NCBI RefSeq assembly: GCF_035582795.1
Contig: NC_134371.1
Span: 49,207,001-49,271,000 of the forward strand
Direction of reading: 5' to 3'
Length of the DNA: 64,000 bases
From: Mycteria americana
Taxonomy: Eukaryota > Chordata > Aves > Ciconiiformes > Ciconiidae
Under the pieces are notes generated by a model. That model ran no database searches, was not told where the DNA came from, and saw only the letters and a program-made list of their open reading frames with translations. Positions 46,610-59,600 of this stretch are shown here, piece after piece; position 1 is the first letter of the stretch; the number at the start of each line of letters is the position of its first letter. The position numbers and the translations under genes were made by a program.

Positions 46610-49545
46610 TAAAAACATACGTGTAAGGGAGAGCCCTGACTGGTGGAGTGTTTCAACCTATCTCAATGTTACAGCCGTACAGCCCAAGTCTCCTGGACTA
46701 GCCCATCTTCCTTCCTCGCCATGCCAAATGACCCATGGAAAGCTCTAGATCTTCAGTCTGTGGGGACAATCTAACATCGGCAACTTCTGGGGGTGCTGCT
46801 ACAAGGTAGGGCCACATCTAACGCCTTCAAACCATCACATCAGCTCAGGTGTGCTGCTCGCGTGAAAAGCTCGTGACTTCCACCGCAGAGACTGCTTGTC
46901 TGCTTCTTGGAAAACCCTCCTGCCTGCGAGGCAGCCCCCGAGACAACTGGACCTTCCACCCGCCAGACACACAAATCACCCGCTAACTAGTTTTGGCTGA
47001 GGTTGTTGGACGAAATCTTCATAGATAGAGCCAAGAGGACAGGCAAGAAATATTTCTCTTCTTCATGCCACAACTTGTTTTCTCATTATTTCTTCTTGTC
47101 TCCTTTTTACACCCCAGGCATTTTTTCTTTCTACATAAGCTAATAGGAAGAAATACTGTGCCCTACTCTAGTCATTTAATTTAAGAAGTAATTTGTTTTA
47201 ATTCTTATTATGAGCATTCCAATAGCAAGTGACATTTACTGATATATGTTACACTTCCGAAACACTAGAAAAAATTATCTGGCCCATTCTCTGCTAACGT
47301 TGGCTTAGGTGACGTCTTAGGAACAGGAACCACCCTGCAAAGGGCTGAGCGTGCGCACAGAACGGGAGCTGTCAGTGAAGTGCATGGCCGCGAATCTGGT
47401 TTTGATCTGTCCGTGTGATTTTCCAGGTGAGCCTCGGACCCTGCCCACGGTCTGTGCTCCCAGACGTCGGCCCCGCGATGGCAGACGGAGCGACATCCGG
47501 CGTCCCGCTTCCCCCAGCCGCGGCACCGGGCGTTTGCTGCTCCCGGAGCTGCCCGCGCGCTGCAGGACACCCAGCTGCCAGACACCTGACCCAGCTCGAC
47601 TGCTGGCGGAGACGCTGCTGGGCCAGGCTTCGCCCTGCTTGTTGCTGCCTGCCTGTCTTATTCTTCTGAGTTATGCCCCTGCCCGCTCCTGTCCTGTTGT
47701 GCCGCTGCCTCCGGGCTGTGTTGAGTTTTCAATTATCACAATATACAATGCAGATGCTATGTAAAACAGCTAGCGTGACTCAAGCAGGCTGAGCTCAGTA
47801 GAAATACAGTTAAATAAAAAGGACTGCTATAATACCAGGAGGCTGATTGGAACCACAAGATACCAGTGTCATATCCTGTGGCTTTTATGTTGGTAGATGT
47901 AGATTTTAGCCATTAGAGTCTAGCTATCCAACAGATAACAGCCAGAGGAAATGGATCTGGGTATCTTCAGTTGTGAATAACTGAGACACTCTCGCCAATA
48001 AATGGAGGACCTGGTAAACTGCCAGAAGAAAAAAACTTTTGAGATACCTACAAACATAATCAGGCATGTAATATGTGGTAGCTTCTAACTACGTGTAACT
48101 TAAAGAAACTCCCCGATTACTCACAATACATTTAAAACGGTATGTCAAGAGAGCTCTGACCTCAGAGAACCAATGCATGGTTACATTGTCAGCTCCAAAT
48201 TCAAGGAAGGAAATAAATAGCAAGTGTAGGTCTCAGCTTATGTATTTGTACAAACAGTAACAAACCCCCAGATCAGGTACCATGATATCTAGGTGGTGGT
48301 AAAATGCTACAACAAAAGAGGGAGAAATAAGCAAAAAATACAATAATGTAAAATGTGCCTGTTATTAACTTCTAGAAAAGCTCAACAGCTAGAATTTTAG
48401 AATGTGGTATGTAGACAAATGTAAAGAGAGCAACACATTAAGTGTGGTTTTCTCCAGAGCAAAATGAAATAGGCATACAGAGCAAATTATAATATTTAGT
48501 ACTTTCAGGGCAAATTCTAGTTGAGGATCATGAAGTAATTTGAAAATATTAATGAATTAACCTCACAGCTAGCTTTCAGGTAGATAATAATGATAGTTAT
48601 TACTATAAATAAATATTATTATTATCATTCTTGCTCCAAAGAAATTAAAATTGAGGCATAGAGAATTTCTGTATTTGTCCAAAGTCTGTGTTTTACTCCT
48701 GTAACCATCCTTCTCTAGAACTATTATATATCAAGTTTATCCTTTTCCAAATACTGTATGTGATATACTATTCAGTTTATGAGCTCTAAAACCCAACCAG
48801 CTGAGCTTCCTTATGAAACAGTGCCTGTGAACATCTCCATTTGCATTTGAATTCTCAAGCAGCGACAATCCTGCTTAAAAAAATATAAAGAAAAAAGGAA
48901 TCATGAAAATCAGTACAAAATCTGTCAAGGCCCCATCTGTGACTGTGTATCAGAATATCGCTAAGAAGCTCTGAGGAACAAAGTTCATTCCAAGTCTAAC
49001 GCATAGTGCTTTTTGGTCGATTAAATTAATTCAAGCAGGGTGAAATGAGGGCACATACCATGAAAAACTCTGTTCTTCCACTGACGGGTGAAGGAAAGCA
49101 GCATCTCTGGTGTGTGTGTGTGATCTTGGTTTTGGTACATGTAGCCATGCTTAAATACTAAAGGTTTTACACGGCAAAATATTCAGTGTGCTCACATCTC
49201 CTTTTGATAGCCACGTGTACCTGCTGCTTTTCTGAGGAGTGTGAGGGAATGAGTGATCTCTGGTCGTGACAAGATGAGGACTTAGATTATGCGTGCTTGT
49301 TGCAAAAAGCAAGCTTTCATAGCCAGCTACCTGAAGTAGTATGGAAACAAAATCATAGACTCCACCCTGGCCTTGAAAATACCCCTACAAACATGTTTAC
49401 TTCCTTCTGAATGGGAATATATAAAGGTTAGGGACAGTTATTTGTAGGATATTTATATGAGGATCTGAATTCCTAAGAGTCTTGGCCTTAGCTTTTTGCT
49501 CTCACACATGCGATATTTGGAATTAAATACAGGAAATAGGAGAAC
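46610..49545. other. Noncoding stretch with one small CpG-rich patch
   Basis: A CpG-rich patch at 47,340-47,720 contains TTTTCCAG|GTGAGCC near 47,422, where an acceptor-like and a donor-like signal coincide; I see no exon. A low-complexity ATTATTATTATC run lies at 48,590-48,632 and a short (GT)n near 49,113. The rest is AT-rich and gene-free as far as I can read. Confidence 0.5.
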
Positions 49546-49549
49546 CACA

Positions 49550-49870
49550 GCGTTAACACCATTCTAATGCACCATATTATTTTTCTTTCCTTTTTTTTAA
49601 CCATTAGAGTATGCAAATGTTCAGTTAACTGGTCCTCATGTTTTCTCTTTATTGAATTGCTTTCACTATGGCAAATAAATATTCATAAAGAAATGTGGAC
49701 AATAAATCATTTCAAATAGTTCAAAGCTATTTTCCTTCTAGACTGCATATATATTCAGCTGTGACTCGCCTTTAATATTTCATTCAAAAGAGAGACTTGT
49801 AGAAGGACAATAGAGATAATGTGTCAAGTAGTAATTAAAACAGGGGGTAATGATTAAAACCATTTTGATC
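49550..49870. promoter_or_regulatory. Candidate conserved noncoding element with octamer site
   Basis: AT-rich unique DNA containing the perfect POU octamer ATGCAAAT at 49,611-49,618, CAAATAAATATTCATAAAG near 49,672, GTGGACAATAAATCATTT near 49,694 (SOX-like ACAATAA) and AGTAATTAAAAC and GGTAATGATTAAAACC near 49,830-49,860 (homeodomain-like). There is no open frame. It is enhancer-like by vocabulary only. Confidence 0.4.
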
Positions 49871-50361
49871 TACATTGTGCTCTGTCAAATTCATAATCTC
49901 CTGTGTTTGTTAAGATGACTTTCTACTTGCTTTATACAGAAACTCAAAATAAACTTCTGTTTGAAGACACTGTACAGAACAAAAGATTTCAACCCTGAGC
50001 TTGTGGGGTGCAGAGCCCTTCCTAACTCTGGAGTTTAGGTATATCTTCTGTACCACCCTAGCAAGATAAAACTTCCTGCTAATATTGTGACTTCTCTGGG
50101 AAGCAGATCCAGATGCAGGGTAGAAGTCAGCCAAGGGCCACCCCAATGCGTACAGGCACATGTAACCTGTCTCACCATTTAGATTTAAGCTAAGAGCTCC
50201 AAAAGAAATCAACGTTAAAGATCTGGTTAGCTTATACATTTGGGGATCTTGGTTCAAATCCACGTAACTATGACATACCTTGTCTCATTATATGCATTTT
50301 GGCTACTAATACACATATTTGGCCCAAACTCATTATCTTTCCTGATTTGTTGCTGACTTTA

Positions 50362-50520
50362 GGCCCTGATTCAACAGAGCACTTACATACAAACTTAAGT
50401 AAATTGATTTAGGAAAGCATTCCTCTCTGTGTTTAATCTTGGGCAGACATTCAACGTTGAAATCAATGGGACTTATGAGCAGCCCTGACCTTGGGGTCTG
50501 AATGGTTGCTGAATCAGTGC
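50362..50520. repeat. Degenerate palindromic ancient repeat
   Basis: The ends mirror each other: GGCCCTGATTCAACA at the left, and the reverse complement of the right end reads GCACTGATTCAGCAACC. An internal GAAATCAATGGGACTTATGAG matches the centre of the sauropsid '...GCCCTGATCCAGCAAAGCAC...CCATTGACTTCAATGGGACT...' palindromic element. It is probably a MITE-like relic; the family name is uncertain. Confidence 0.5.
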
Positions 50521-50524
50521 ATTG

Positions 50525-53500
50525 ACAGAAACATACTGGAAAAGATAATATCCATGTCTAATCAGAATTATAGTCTCTACTTTCATGGGAAATTACCCAT
50601 AGATAACACATTATTCTGCTCAAGAAATCCATTTTATAGCATTTATTAGAAAGCCTTAATTCACATTGTCTTGTTTATGCCAAAGATACCAGATGAACAG
50701 TGCCATTCCTTGATAGTGTATCTGTAATATCCTTTAAATGAAAAAATAAAATACAGGAAAAGTGCTGGCACAAGGGGCCATTCCTAATTATTTACTGAGA
50801 CTTTCCCAACTGCCTGCCACATGGCAATCCTTTGGAGGATGGGCTGACGGAAGATGAGGCAGAGTGGTTCTGAAATCCCATGGACTTAAAGACAATTGCA
50901 TATGAAATACCATGTTATGCAGTATCTAAAAGTGAAACTCCCTCCTAAGAATAACATTTATAAGGGCTGTCTGCCCAGTCTACCTATGGAATTTTGAGTG
51001 ATCACATGTTTTTATTACACAATGAGAGCAGCAAGAGTGAAAAAAGTGGATGTTTCTGGTACCATGGTGTACAGGTTATACAACTATGGCCAAATCTATG
51101 AGATTACAAAAAGCAGTTGGTAAAATAATTGATGCTATGCTGCATGAAATAAAATAGTCTTGCCATTCTCAAAAATGTTTCACACTTCAGTCTTATTTAT
51201 TCTATTACAAAGATGGCAAACAGAGACTCTTAGATGTTGTTTATAGAGTTGAAACACAGGCATAGAAGGGGAAGTAAATTATGATGGGTCCCACCATGTC
51301 ATCTAGTTCAATCAATGACGAGTATGAAGATCATAAGAAGATGTGGGAAGAGTCAATGGGTGCTACCTCTCTGTACAACCATAGAAGAATACCGTGATCC
51401 ACATTATTCCACTGGGTTCTAGGGGCAGAGTTTGGGAATAACACATAAAGAACAGCTGTACAGTGTTCACCTATCTCACGGTGGTGGAAACTCCCACAGT
51501 TACCTGTTATCTATCCTAATGCTGCCTACACTTGCTTTAAAGGTGATGAGTCAGGAATATGCAGCTGCTGTATTGCACACTCATTGCATGCAAGCTCTGT
51601 ATTTCCTGCAAGCCTCTGAACCAAGGTCCCTTAGATCAAAGGGCAAACTCTAAGGGGAAAGCACAGAGGGTCAGGACCTGCCTTATGCTCCTGTATAATT
51701 CTCAAATTACCAAAAAAAAGCTGAAGCTCCCTTTTCTGTCATATCCTCTACTCTGCCCCAGGAGAGGGTGAGGTTAGAGCAAATCTGCATTCTGAAACAG
51801 TTGCTGCTTCTGATAGGCATGAATCATGGTCATGAATTGGAGCTAAATTTGCTTAATTTAAGATCACCTGCTCTCAATGAAATCAATTAGTGCCTAGCAG
51901 GAGCAAAAAGCTTATAGAGCTCAAGGTGAGCAGGAACAGGTCTTTGCTGGATCAAAGGCTTTTTCCAATGTGAAGAGTTACTAGAAGGAATAATGGATCA
52001 GTGTTATGATCTCCTTAATCAATTCTTTGGTTTCTGCTGAAATCTTACTGATTTAGAGAACTTAATCACAGAGGTAAGTTTTGCAACTGATTTAAAAAAT
52101 CTGGGATTTCAATTTTTCAACTTTCCTGATACCTTTGATTAGAGTGTAGTAATGACTTTTCTATGGTGCATGTAACATAGAAGTCATAGAAAAAAAGTGT
52201 TTTCCCCCTCACGTCACTAGTATTTACACTGTTATATTTTTTTGAGGAACTAGAAAGGAGTCACCTGCTCTGTTCTGTACCAAACAGTATCCCTGTATGC
52301 CTATGCCTATTTGTCACAGTTATTCTCCTTTTTAACTTATGAAGATTATTATTTGTATCTGAAAGTCCCTTTGATGAGACTGCCTTTTGACTTTATTTTC
52401 TGGTTCTGCCTGCCAATATTGGGCCAAATTCTTAATTAGTATTGATTTGCCCTGATTTTGCCAGAGACAGGCTGACTTTCAACTGTCAAGCTGCTGGCCA
52501 TTGAGTTTACATCCTAATTGCTTTAGCTTTCTTCATTATCCTTCTTTTACTAAAGAAGGGACTAGTTCACTCTTTTCTGAACATGTAATAATAAGAAACA
52601 TGCTAAGCCATCCTGATCACAAGGAAGGAAGTCCTACAGATGCTCAGGATTCATACGTTTTTAACAACAATCTAGCACATATTGTTGTAGCTCCCCATGG
52701 AGCAAAAGAAGTTTATATATTACACTATGTTAACTTCACACCCTGCTGCAGCACTCATGCTAATGTGAGGTGAAATGCAGCATAGAGTAGAGTAACTTGA
52801 TATGGAAGAAATACTTCTTAATGCTCATCCACAGAGGGAGGGAAAGAAAAAATATTTCCCCCTACTAGCGTACTTCCTTTTTTCCATAATTACCTGGAAA
52901 CTGTGAAGCCACCTGAGATAAACTGGGTGGAAAGGACCACTATGCATCCCACATTGCTGTTTGATTAATTTCATTACATCCAAAGCATCTTTATCGGAAG
53001 GAGGCTTGGTTAGGATTTCTTTCTTTTTTTTTTTTTTTCCTTTTCCAGTGCTCTGACTTTTCTCCAAGCAGGAGGATAATTCCAACTCATAACAGATGTA
53101 GACCATCCCCTAAGACTCAGGATCAATCAGACAGAAGGTGGCTGTTCTGCTTAACATCTTAAGATTTACTTTGGTTTAAAAGTCTGGTTTGTGTCCTGCA
53201 GACCCATTATTTACTAAAATAAAGGCTACAAATGCAGCCATAGTATGCTTGAAAAATAACAAAACTAGATTGAGTTTATACTCAAATGTAAACTGTTCAT
53301 CACAGAGCAATAAGAAAAAAGACTCCTGATGCTGTGACAGAGTTAAAAGCAAAAGCTCCACATGGTAAAAAGGGCAAGTGAGAAGAGAGGATGAAGAACA
53401 GGTGGTAGAAGAACAAGGGGAGGGGATAACAAAACAAGGGGAAAAGTGTATTAAAGGAAGAAGCTTAGACCAAAGAAGCATGTGCAGCCCCAGGGGTATG

Positions 53501-54420
53501 CTTGTGGCACTTCAAAAAAGGGCTGACTAACTTTGAGAGATAGTAAAAACAGAATGAAAAGAGGAAGGGAAGGCATGACAGCCTGTAGCAAAGAGTTAGA
53601 AGAGAGCTGAGAAGAAAAACATAAGGTACGCTCTGTATGGTATGTATGCTTATACATACTCCCACACTTCTTTCTTTGTAAAATATCCTATGGCTCTCTT
53701 ACTGTGGACGTAGGAAGAGCACAAGTAGATGTAGTGGCTTAATGTTGCTGATGTGTCCTGTGACTAAATATTTTGATTTAGGATATCAGTGTTCTGAACA
53801 TGAGGTACAGACCATTTATAAAACCATAAAAGGGGGGGGAAAAAAACCCACAAACCCTACTGTGGAGTGTATAGTGATAATGAAGTGATATCTGTATTGT
53901 AGAAACTTCAGATGCTCAGCTACTCAAGTAGGAATCAAGGTGTTACAATATTAAAATTTGGCCCAAATAGACTCATATTTTGAGTACTTTTATTCACCCT
54001 TTGTATTCGGTATCACTGTCATATTTTATGGAAGAGATGCAAATCCTTGAAGTTTAGATATGGTGAACTTCAGATACACCATTGGTTTAGAAGAAACTAC
54101 ACGTGCTGTTCTATATAATCAAAACAAGGAAAAAATTAAATTGATTCTGCCTTCAATGAAGGCATCAGTAATACAAATGGGTCCAGAGTCTGCTTATGAC
54201 TTTGTCTGCAGAAAGTTTAAAGGTCTCTTTTGAGAGACTATGTGATAAGAGTAGTGCATACAGCTTAATCTGTCCTATGAGCAGGCTCCTGTCGGCACCT
54301 TGGGCTTGCTGGTCCGAGCCCTAGGTGCATAGGCTTTCTAAAAGTGTTGTAAGGAGCATGCGTTGCTATTGCTTGTATTTAAATTGTTGGCTAAAACTGT
54401 ACTTTGGGTTTAAACTCCAT
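50525..54420. other. Noncoding stretch, no gene seen
   Basis: AT-rich unique sequence. Possible very degenerate MIR traces (a 'GGCATAGAAGGGGAAGTAAATTA' word near 51,262) are too weak to call. Short A/G runs occur near 53,030 (poly-T) and 53,391-53,460. No coding exon is recognised. Confidence 0.5.
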
Positions 54421-54425
54421 TTACT

Positions 54426-54827
54426 GTGGTTGCTCTTAAGGTTAGAGATGTACCCTTCCTTCTAACTGACTGTTTCAGTGGTTCCTTAAGAGGAACTATT
54501 TGTGATATAGCAATGGCTGCTCTTGATCGTGTTCTGAACTCCTTTCATACAGCACATCTTTCTAAGCACTCCTTGAAGTTGGTGGGACCTGACTGCTTGT
54601 GTAGTCAAGGGCTATCTAAAATCATCCAGAAAGATGGCTCAAGTCATCTCAGTGGACTCATGCCATATGCAACAGCTTTCTCATCTGAGGAGAAACTATT
54701 TGCCCCCTTGCTTGGGATGGCTAAAGGCTTCTTCATTGGAAGACACAGAGCTTTGCTGCAGCTGATTATGGAAGACTGGGCAAAATTAACCCCTCAAAGT
54801 TCCATCAGTGAATGCCTGGATTTATGA
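54426..54827 (+). other. Open frame of 133 codons, unrecognised, doubtful
   Basis: This is the longest plus-strand frame in the AT-rich part of the window. The conceptual product has balanced composition (for example GFFIGRHRALLQLIMEDWAK towards the C-terminus) and no domain I know. No acceptor, promoter or AATAAA within a sensible distance supports a gene, and no repeat family is recognised. It could be a chance frame or a worn fragment of an old element. Confidence 0.15.
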
Positions 54828-54829
54828 AC

Positions 54830-55530
54830 ATGCACTGTGTGTTGCAAACAGCAGATATCACAGATAAATGACCTTCAGTAAACAGAACACCAAATAATGA
54901 TGTTGGCAGACTTACAGAATTTTTTGATATACAGAAATTAAATACTTTCTAAAGATATGTTTAAATTGGAGAATGCAAAGCACATACTGTACTCCTGAAA
55001 GAAGAAGTTGCAGAAGAAGCTGTAATCCTCATTTCCCTGATACTGAGTTTGTGTATAAATGCTATCCTTTGCTTCCTTTTCTGCTGCTACAAATGAGGCA
55101 AGGCACAGCTGATGGGCACTATGTCATTAGAAAATTTGAGCCATGAGGAAAGCCCGCTCATATTTTGAAGCTTGCAGGGTCAGGGTAGAATAGCAACCGT
55201 TACTTTAGCAGCCTCTCTGGGCGGCTGTGGAGCAGTACAACTTGAGCCCTAACATAATCAAGAACCTGACCCTAAATGTTCTCTTAAACCTGACCATTCG
55301 TGTGCCTGTTCTTTTATCTTTTCAGTTGGCAATAGTTAATTGAGAAAGACTTTAATCAATACTTTATGTAATTGAAACCTGATGCAACCAAGTAGCCTGC
55401 CTCTGAGAAACTTTCCAACAGAGGTTTGCAGTCTTCCCAGGACTCAATGGTATTTTGATGAATAACATTTCTCGCAGGCTAATTTTCTAGCTAATTATCA
55501 TCAAACACCTAGACAGGCTTTCTGCAATAT
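54830..55530. other. Noncoding flank of the CR1 insertion
   Basis: Unique sequence with no frame or motif of note, ending at the 3' terminus of the CR1 element. Confidence 0.5.
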
Positions 55531-55622
55531 TAGATCATAGAATCATAGAATGGTTTGGGCTGGAAGGGACCTTAAAGATCATCTAGTTCCAACCCCCCTG
55601 CCATGGGCAGGGACACCTTCCA

Positions 55623-56009
55623 CTAGACCAGGTTGCTCAAAGCCCCATCCCACCTGGCCTTGAACACTTCCAGGGATGGGGCATCCACAACTTCTCTGGG
55701 CAACCTGTTCCAGTGCCTCACCACCCTCATAGTGAAGAATTTCTTCCTTACATCTAATGTAAATCTACCCTCTTTCAGTTTAAAGCCATTACCCCTTGTC
55801 CTATCACTACATGCCCTTGTAAAAAGTCCCTCTCCAGCTTTCTTGTAGCCCCCCTTCAGGTACTGGAAGGCTGCTAGAAAGTCTCCCCAGAGCCTTCTCT
55901 TCTCCAGGCTGAACAACCCCAACTCTCTCAGCCTGTCTTCATAGGAGAGGTGCTCCAGCCCTCTGATCGTCTTTGTGGCCCTCCCCTGGACTTGCTCCAA
56001 CAGGTCCAT
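55623..56009 (-). pseudogene. CR1 ORF2 C-terminal remnant
   Basis: A continuous 128-codon frame covers the C-terminal region of CR1 ORF2. It begins [20 protein letters not shown] and includes the family's conserved [13 protein letters not shown] and [20 protein letters not shown] motifs. It ends at a TAG just before the 3' UTR of the element. Upstream, between this frame and the RT remnant, stops and frame changes separate the pieces, so no functional protein is made. The role in an intact element is retrotransposition. Confidence 0.9.
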
Positions 56010-56270
56010 GTCCTCCTTATGTTGGGGGCCCTAGAGCTGAACGCAGTACTCCAGGTGAGGTCTCATGAGGGCAGAATAGAGGGGAAGAGAATCACCTCCC
56101 TCGACCTGCTGGTCATGCTTCTTTTGATGCAGCCCAGGATACGGATGGCTTTCTGGGCTGCAAGTGGACATTGCCGAGTCACGTTGAGCTTCTCATCAAC
56201 CAACACCCCCAAGTCCTTCTCAGGGCTGCTCTCAATCCATTCTCCTCCCAGCCTCTATTTGTGTTTGGGA

Positions 56271-56629
56271 TTATCCCGACATGTGCAAGACCTTGCACTT
56301 GGCCTTGTTGACCTTCATGAGGTTTGCACGGGCCCACCTCTCAAGCCTGTCAAGGTCCCTCTGGATGGCATCCCTTCCCTCCAGTGTGTCAACCAAACCA
56401 CGCAGCCTGGTGTCATTGGCAAACTTGCGGAGGGTGCACTCAATCCCACTGTCCATGTTGCTGACAAAGATGTTAAACAGCACCGCTCCAAATGCCAACC
56501 CTGAGGTACAGCACTCGTCACTGGTCTCCACTTGGACATCAAGCTGTTGACTGCAACTCTTTGAGTGTGACCATCCAGCCAATTCCTTATCCACCGAGTG
56601 GTCCATCTGCCAAACCCAGATATGCTTTG
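56271..56629 (-). pseudogene. CR1 reverse transcriptase remnant, broken
   Basis: This is the palm-domain end of the CR1 reverse transcriptase, split over two frames: the part with [17 protein letters not shown] is in one frame and the part with [20 protein letters not shown] in another, with a frameshift shortly after the VPQG motif. The catalytic FADD box reads FAND here, so the first aspartate of the metal-binding pair is lost. The remnant ends near VLHMSG. The break, the missing catalytic residue and the 5' truncation make it inactive. Confidence 0.85.
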
Positions 56630-56644
56630 AAAAAAAAAAAAAAC

Positions 56645-59600
56645 CTTCAATCATGGGGAGAAGGGAATTACAGATCCATAGGTATATACACATTTTCAAA
56701 TCTTGAACTAGTGGTTCATTACAGTATCTTGGTGGTAAAATATAGCATCTTATTGTTGTTAGATAGCAAAAATAACATAACTGATTTTGAAATTAAAAAT
56801 CACAATCCACAGAGAGAGCCCTAAATTGTATATTAAACATTAAAGTAAGTTGTAGAAATTTTAAATGGCAAACCATGTTTTCCTCCAAACATGTATGTTT
56901 TGGCCAAAGGGATTCTATGCATTTTTGGTTTTGTTGAGGAGTGCTTTATTTCAACCCTAAAGGAAAAAACCAGAAACCCTACAATACAGCCTACCAAAAT
57001 TCACAGATCTATATAGAACTTACAGCAGTTGTTATCCCAAATGTATTATTCCTATTCTAAAACACTTTGAGGTTACACTTAGTCATAAATATTTCTAGTC
57101 TACTAGTCCCCTCTTCATCTTGTTCTGTGGAATTAGTATGAGATGGAGGTATAGACTTTAAAGGAAAAAAAGTGTTACTGGAAGAAGCAAAGCCAGCTAT
57201 GTCTCCCTCTGCCAGACTGCATCCTTTCAAATTCATTCTGCTGATACTAAGGCTTGTTCATCGCAAGATCACAACCTACAGCTGTAGTGAGTAGTACTTG
57301 CTCAGTGTCACATTACTCAAGCAGTGCAAAATCAGATCCAAGGCCAATTGTGTTACCATGGCTTTAATGGGGGTGGGGGGAGCTCACCATCTTTAAATGG
57401 CTGTATGTACTTGCAAAGCATATAACCCAAAACCAGAGCTGACAGTTTAAGTATATGATGGGAGAATAACAAACAAGCGTAACAAACAGATGGGCCAGCC
57501 AGTCTGTTACAACGTGGTTCAACTGCAGGTCTGGCTGTGTGTGTGTGGGGGAGCTCCTTAGTCAATCTTAATTGTCATAGCTCCATTGACTTCGGTATTT
57601 ACAATAGCTTTATTTATATGATGATGATTAATGTCTTCTGTGATTGAGAAAAAGCATAAAAAATAAAAAGGCCTTCTAAATCCTATGATATTCTGTTCCT
57701 TTCAGGCTTATAGCGAATATATCTGGTGACAGTGATATAGGTTCTCTCTGCAGTAAGTGTGAAATGACAAGTATGCATATATATATGATCTCATTGTCAG
57801 CATTTGACAAGCTTAAAAAAAATGTTTTGGCTATAGAAGCTATTGATGTAGGTGTTATGAGGCACGTGGGAGGGATCCTTCAAGTTTTCGGAATGTTTGA
57901 AGCAGGAATTTGCCGTTTGGGCTAAAAGGACTATATCTGCGCCCCTCTCTCCCTCCCTGAGTCCCAGCCAGGTGGAGATCACACTTTCCCAGCTGGCTGT
58001 TGTGGCTGTAGTTCACCTAACTGCAGGCATTCTGCAGGAAGGTGGAATGCAGCTTAGCCAAAAGTTGCCATAGCAATAGATTATCATGCAGTTAGAGTAA
58101 AATCTTGGACATGTAGGTGCTGCAATGAAAAAAGTGATAATTGGTACAAATTTGGGGAAGGAGCTCTAGTGGACGTAATCTTAAAACCAACTGAACAAAA
58201 AACCCACCAAAAACCAAACAACCAAAACCGACCAAAGAAAACTACCAGGAAGACAAACCTTTTACTTTGCTCCTTTGTGTAAGAAGTGGACAGCTCCACA
58301 AACACCATGATCTTTTTTTTTCTTAAGATCTAACCCTGCATGAGGTAAATAGCACCCGGCATAATACAGTACATTTTTGTTAGGCATACATTTCAGTATT
58401 CCATGAAAGTTGTTGTTTTCCTGTGTGAGACTTAAATATAATATCTGGCAAAAAAACCCCAAACATGTAAAATGATAGATGACCAGAGAAGTGACGACAT
58501 TGTGTATGCAAGACATTTGTCTAGAAAAGCTGTCATAAGGTCAACTGGTATTATGGGGCTACTGGTAGGTAAAGAAGAAGAGAAAGGTAGAAGAAATAGT
58601 TTTGGAGGAAACAAAAATAAAAGAAAGAATTAATTTTTTTAATCTGATCAAAATCCACAAATTTAGGCATGAGATTAGACAATGTAATCTTGTTTTATTT
58701 GGTGGGAGAGGATTTATTTTTTTAAAGCATGGTGTGTGTCCTATAGCAGTAGTCATTTTCAGTGGAAATAAGATGGTCTGCATTGATAGATAATGTTTGT
58801 GTTAAGGGGTTAATTTCCAGAAGGAAACTGGTTTAGCTTAGATTTTTTTTTTATCAGATTGACTCTGCTTGATTTGATGTAGTGATCTAATATGACCTTG
58901 ATTAAATTAGAGAGAAAATGATGATGCAGACTGTTTGCTCTATTGACGATTGCTACCTTAGGCTAGGGTGGCAGAGAATTAATGTCTTGCCCATATTTTG
59001 CAGGGACCTTGGGAAGGAATTAATTTCTCCTATTCATTTCAACCTTGCCAAGAAGGCAATAACTGTTGCTGATTGTAAAGTTGGCTATTTCTGAAGTGGT
59101 GAAATAGGCCTCAGGAATTTGCTCAAAACAGTCCAAGACAGATGACTACCTTGCCATCAGCCTAGTAGTTTAGCAAGGACATCGGGATGTACTACAAGCC
59201 ATTTATATTATCTGAGCATCAGTTCTCTAGTCAACAACCGAGGCTGTGGATAGTCTTTATCCACATCTTATACCAACAGTTGGGGGCTACAGCCACATCT
59301 GAGACTTGTAGGTGGAAACAGGCTTTCTTCTACGCAGTGTACAGGTCCTGGGTAAAAGTCAGCTCTATAGCAAGGTAGGGAAGAGAAATTTTCTTGAACT
59401 ATCCCATGGAAAACTTAGTCAAGTTTTTGTTCTTTTTGCCCTATTTGCTGGAAGCTACAGAGCAAAAGGTGTACTGGTTAGTGCTTTGGGGGCTTCTACT
59501 TCATGTTTCCAGCCCAAGCACTATGCTACCTTACAGCAATTATTTATGCAATGTAAAGCACCATAGAACAGTTTTTCTCCAGCAATATTTCATTGCTTGG

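Larger units (their letters stand above)
55534..56629 (-). mobile_element. CR1 LINE, 5'-truncated
   Basis: A chicken-repeat-1 non-LTR retrotransposon lies on the minus strand. Its 3' end at 55,534 is the short direct repeat ATTCTATGATTCTATGAT, preceded by GGTCCCTTCCAGCCCAAACC in antisense, both diagnostic of avian CR1. It keeps the 3' part of ORF2 (part of reverse transcriptase and the C-terminal region) and lacks everything upstream: ORF1, the endonuclease and the N-terminal RT. The 5' junction falls at about 56,629, next to an A14 run on the plus strand. CR1 copies are nearly always 5'-truncated and lack target-site duplications. The readable frame suggests a moderately young avian insertion. 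Confidence 0.95.

Noticed and set aside
47415..47435. Coincident acceptor and donor signal (TTTTCCAG|GTGAGC)
   Set aside because: No open exon with coding character extends from either side, and single splice-like words are frequent.
48630..48700. Possible MIR fragment (TTGAGGCATAGAGAATT, TTGTCCAAAGTC words)
   Set aside because: The match is too short and diverged to separate from chance without a repeat-library search.
50215..50275. Possible tRNA-derived sequence with a GGTTCAAATCC B-box-like word
   Set aside because: The T-arm does not pair well, no convincing A box or acceptor stem is found, and a single 11-mer match is expected by chance.
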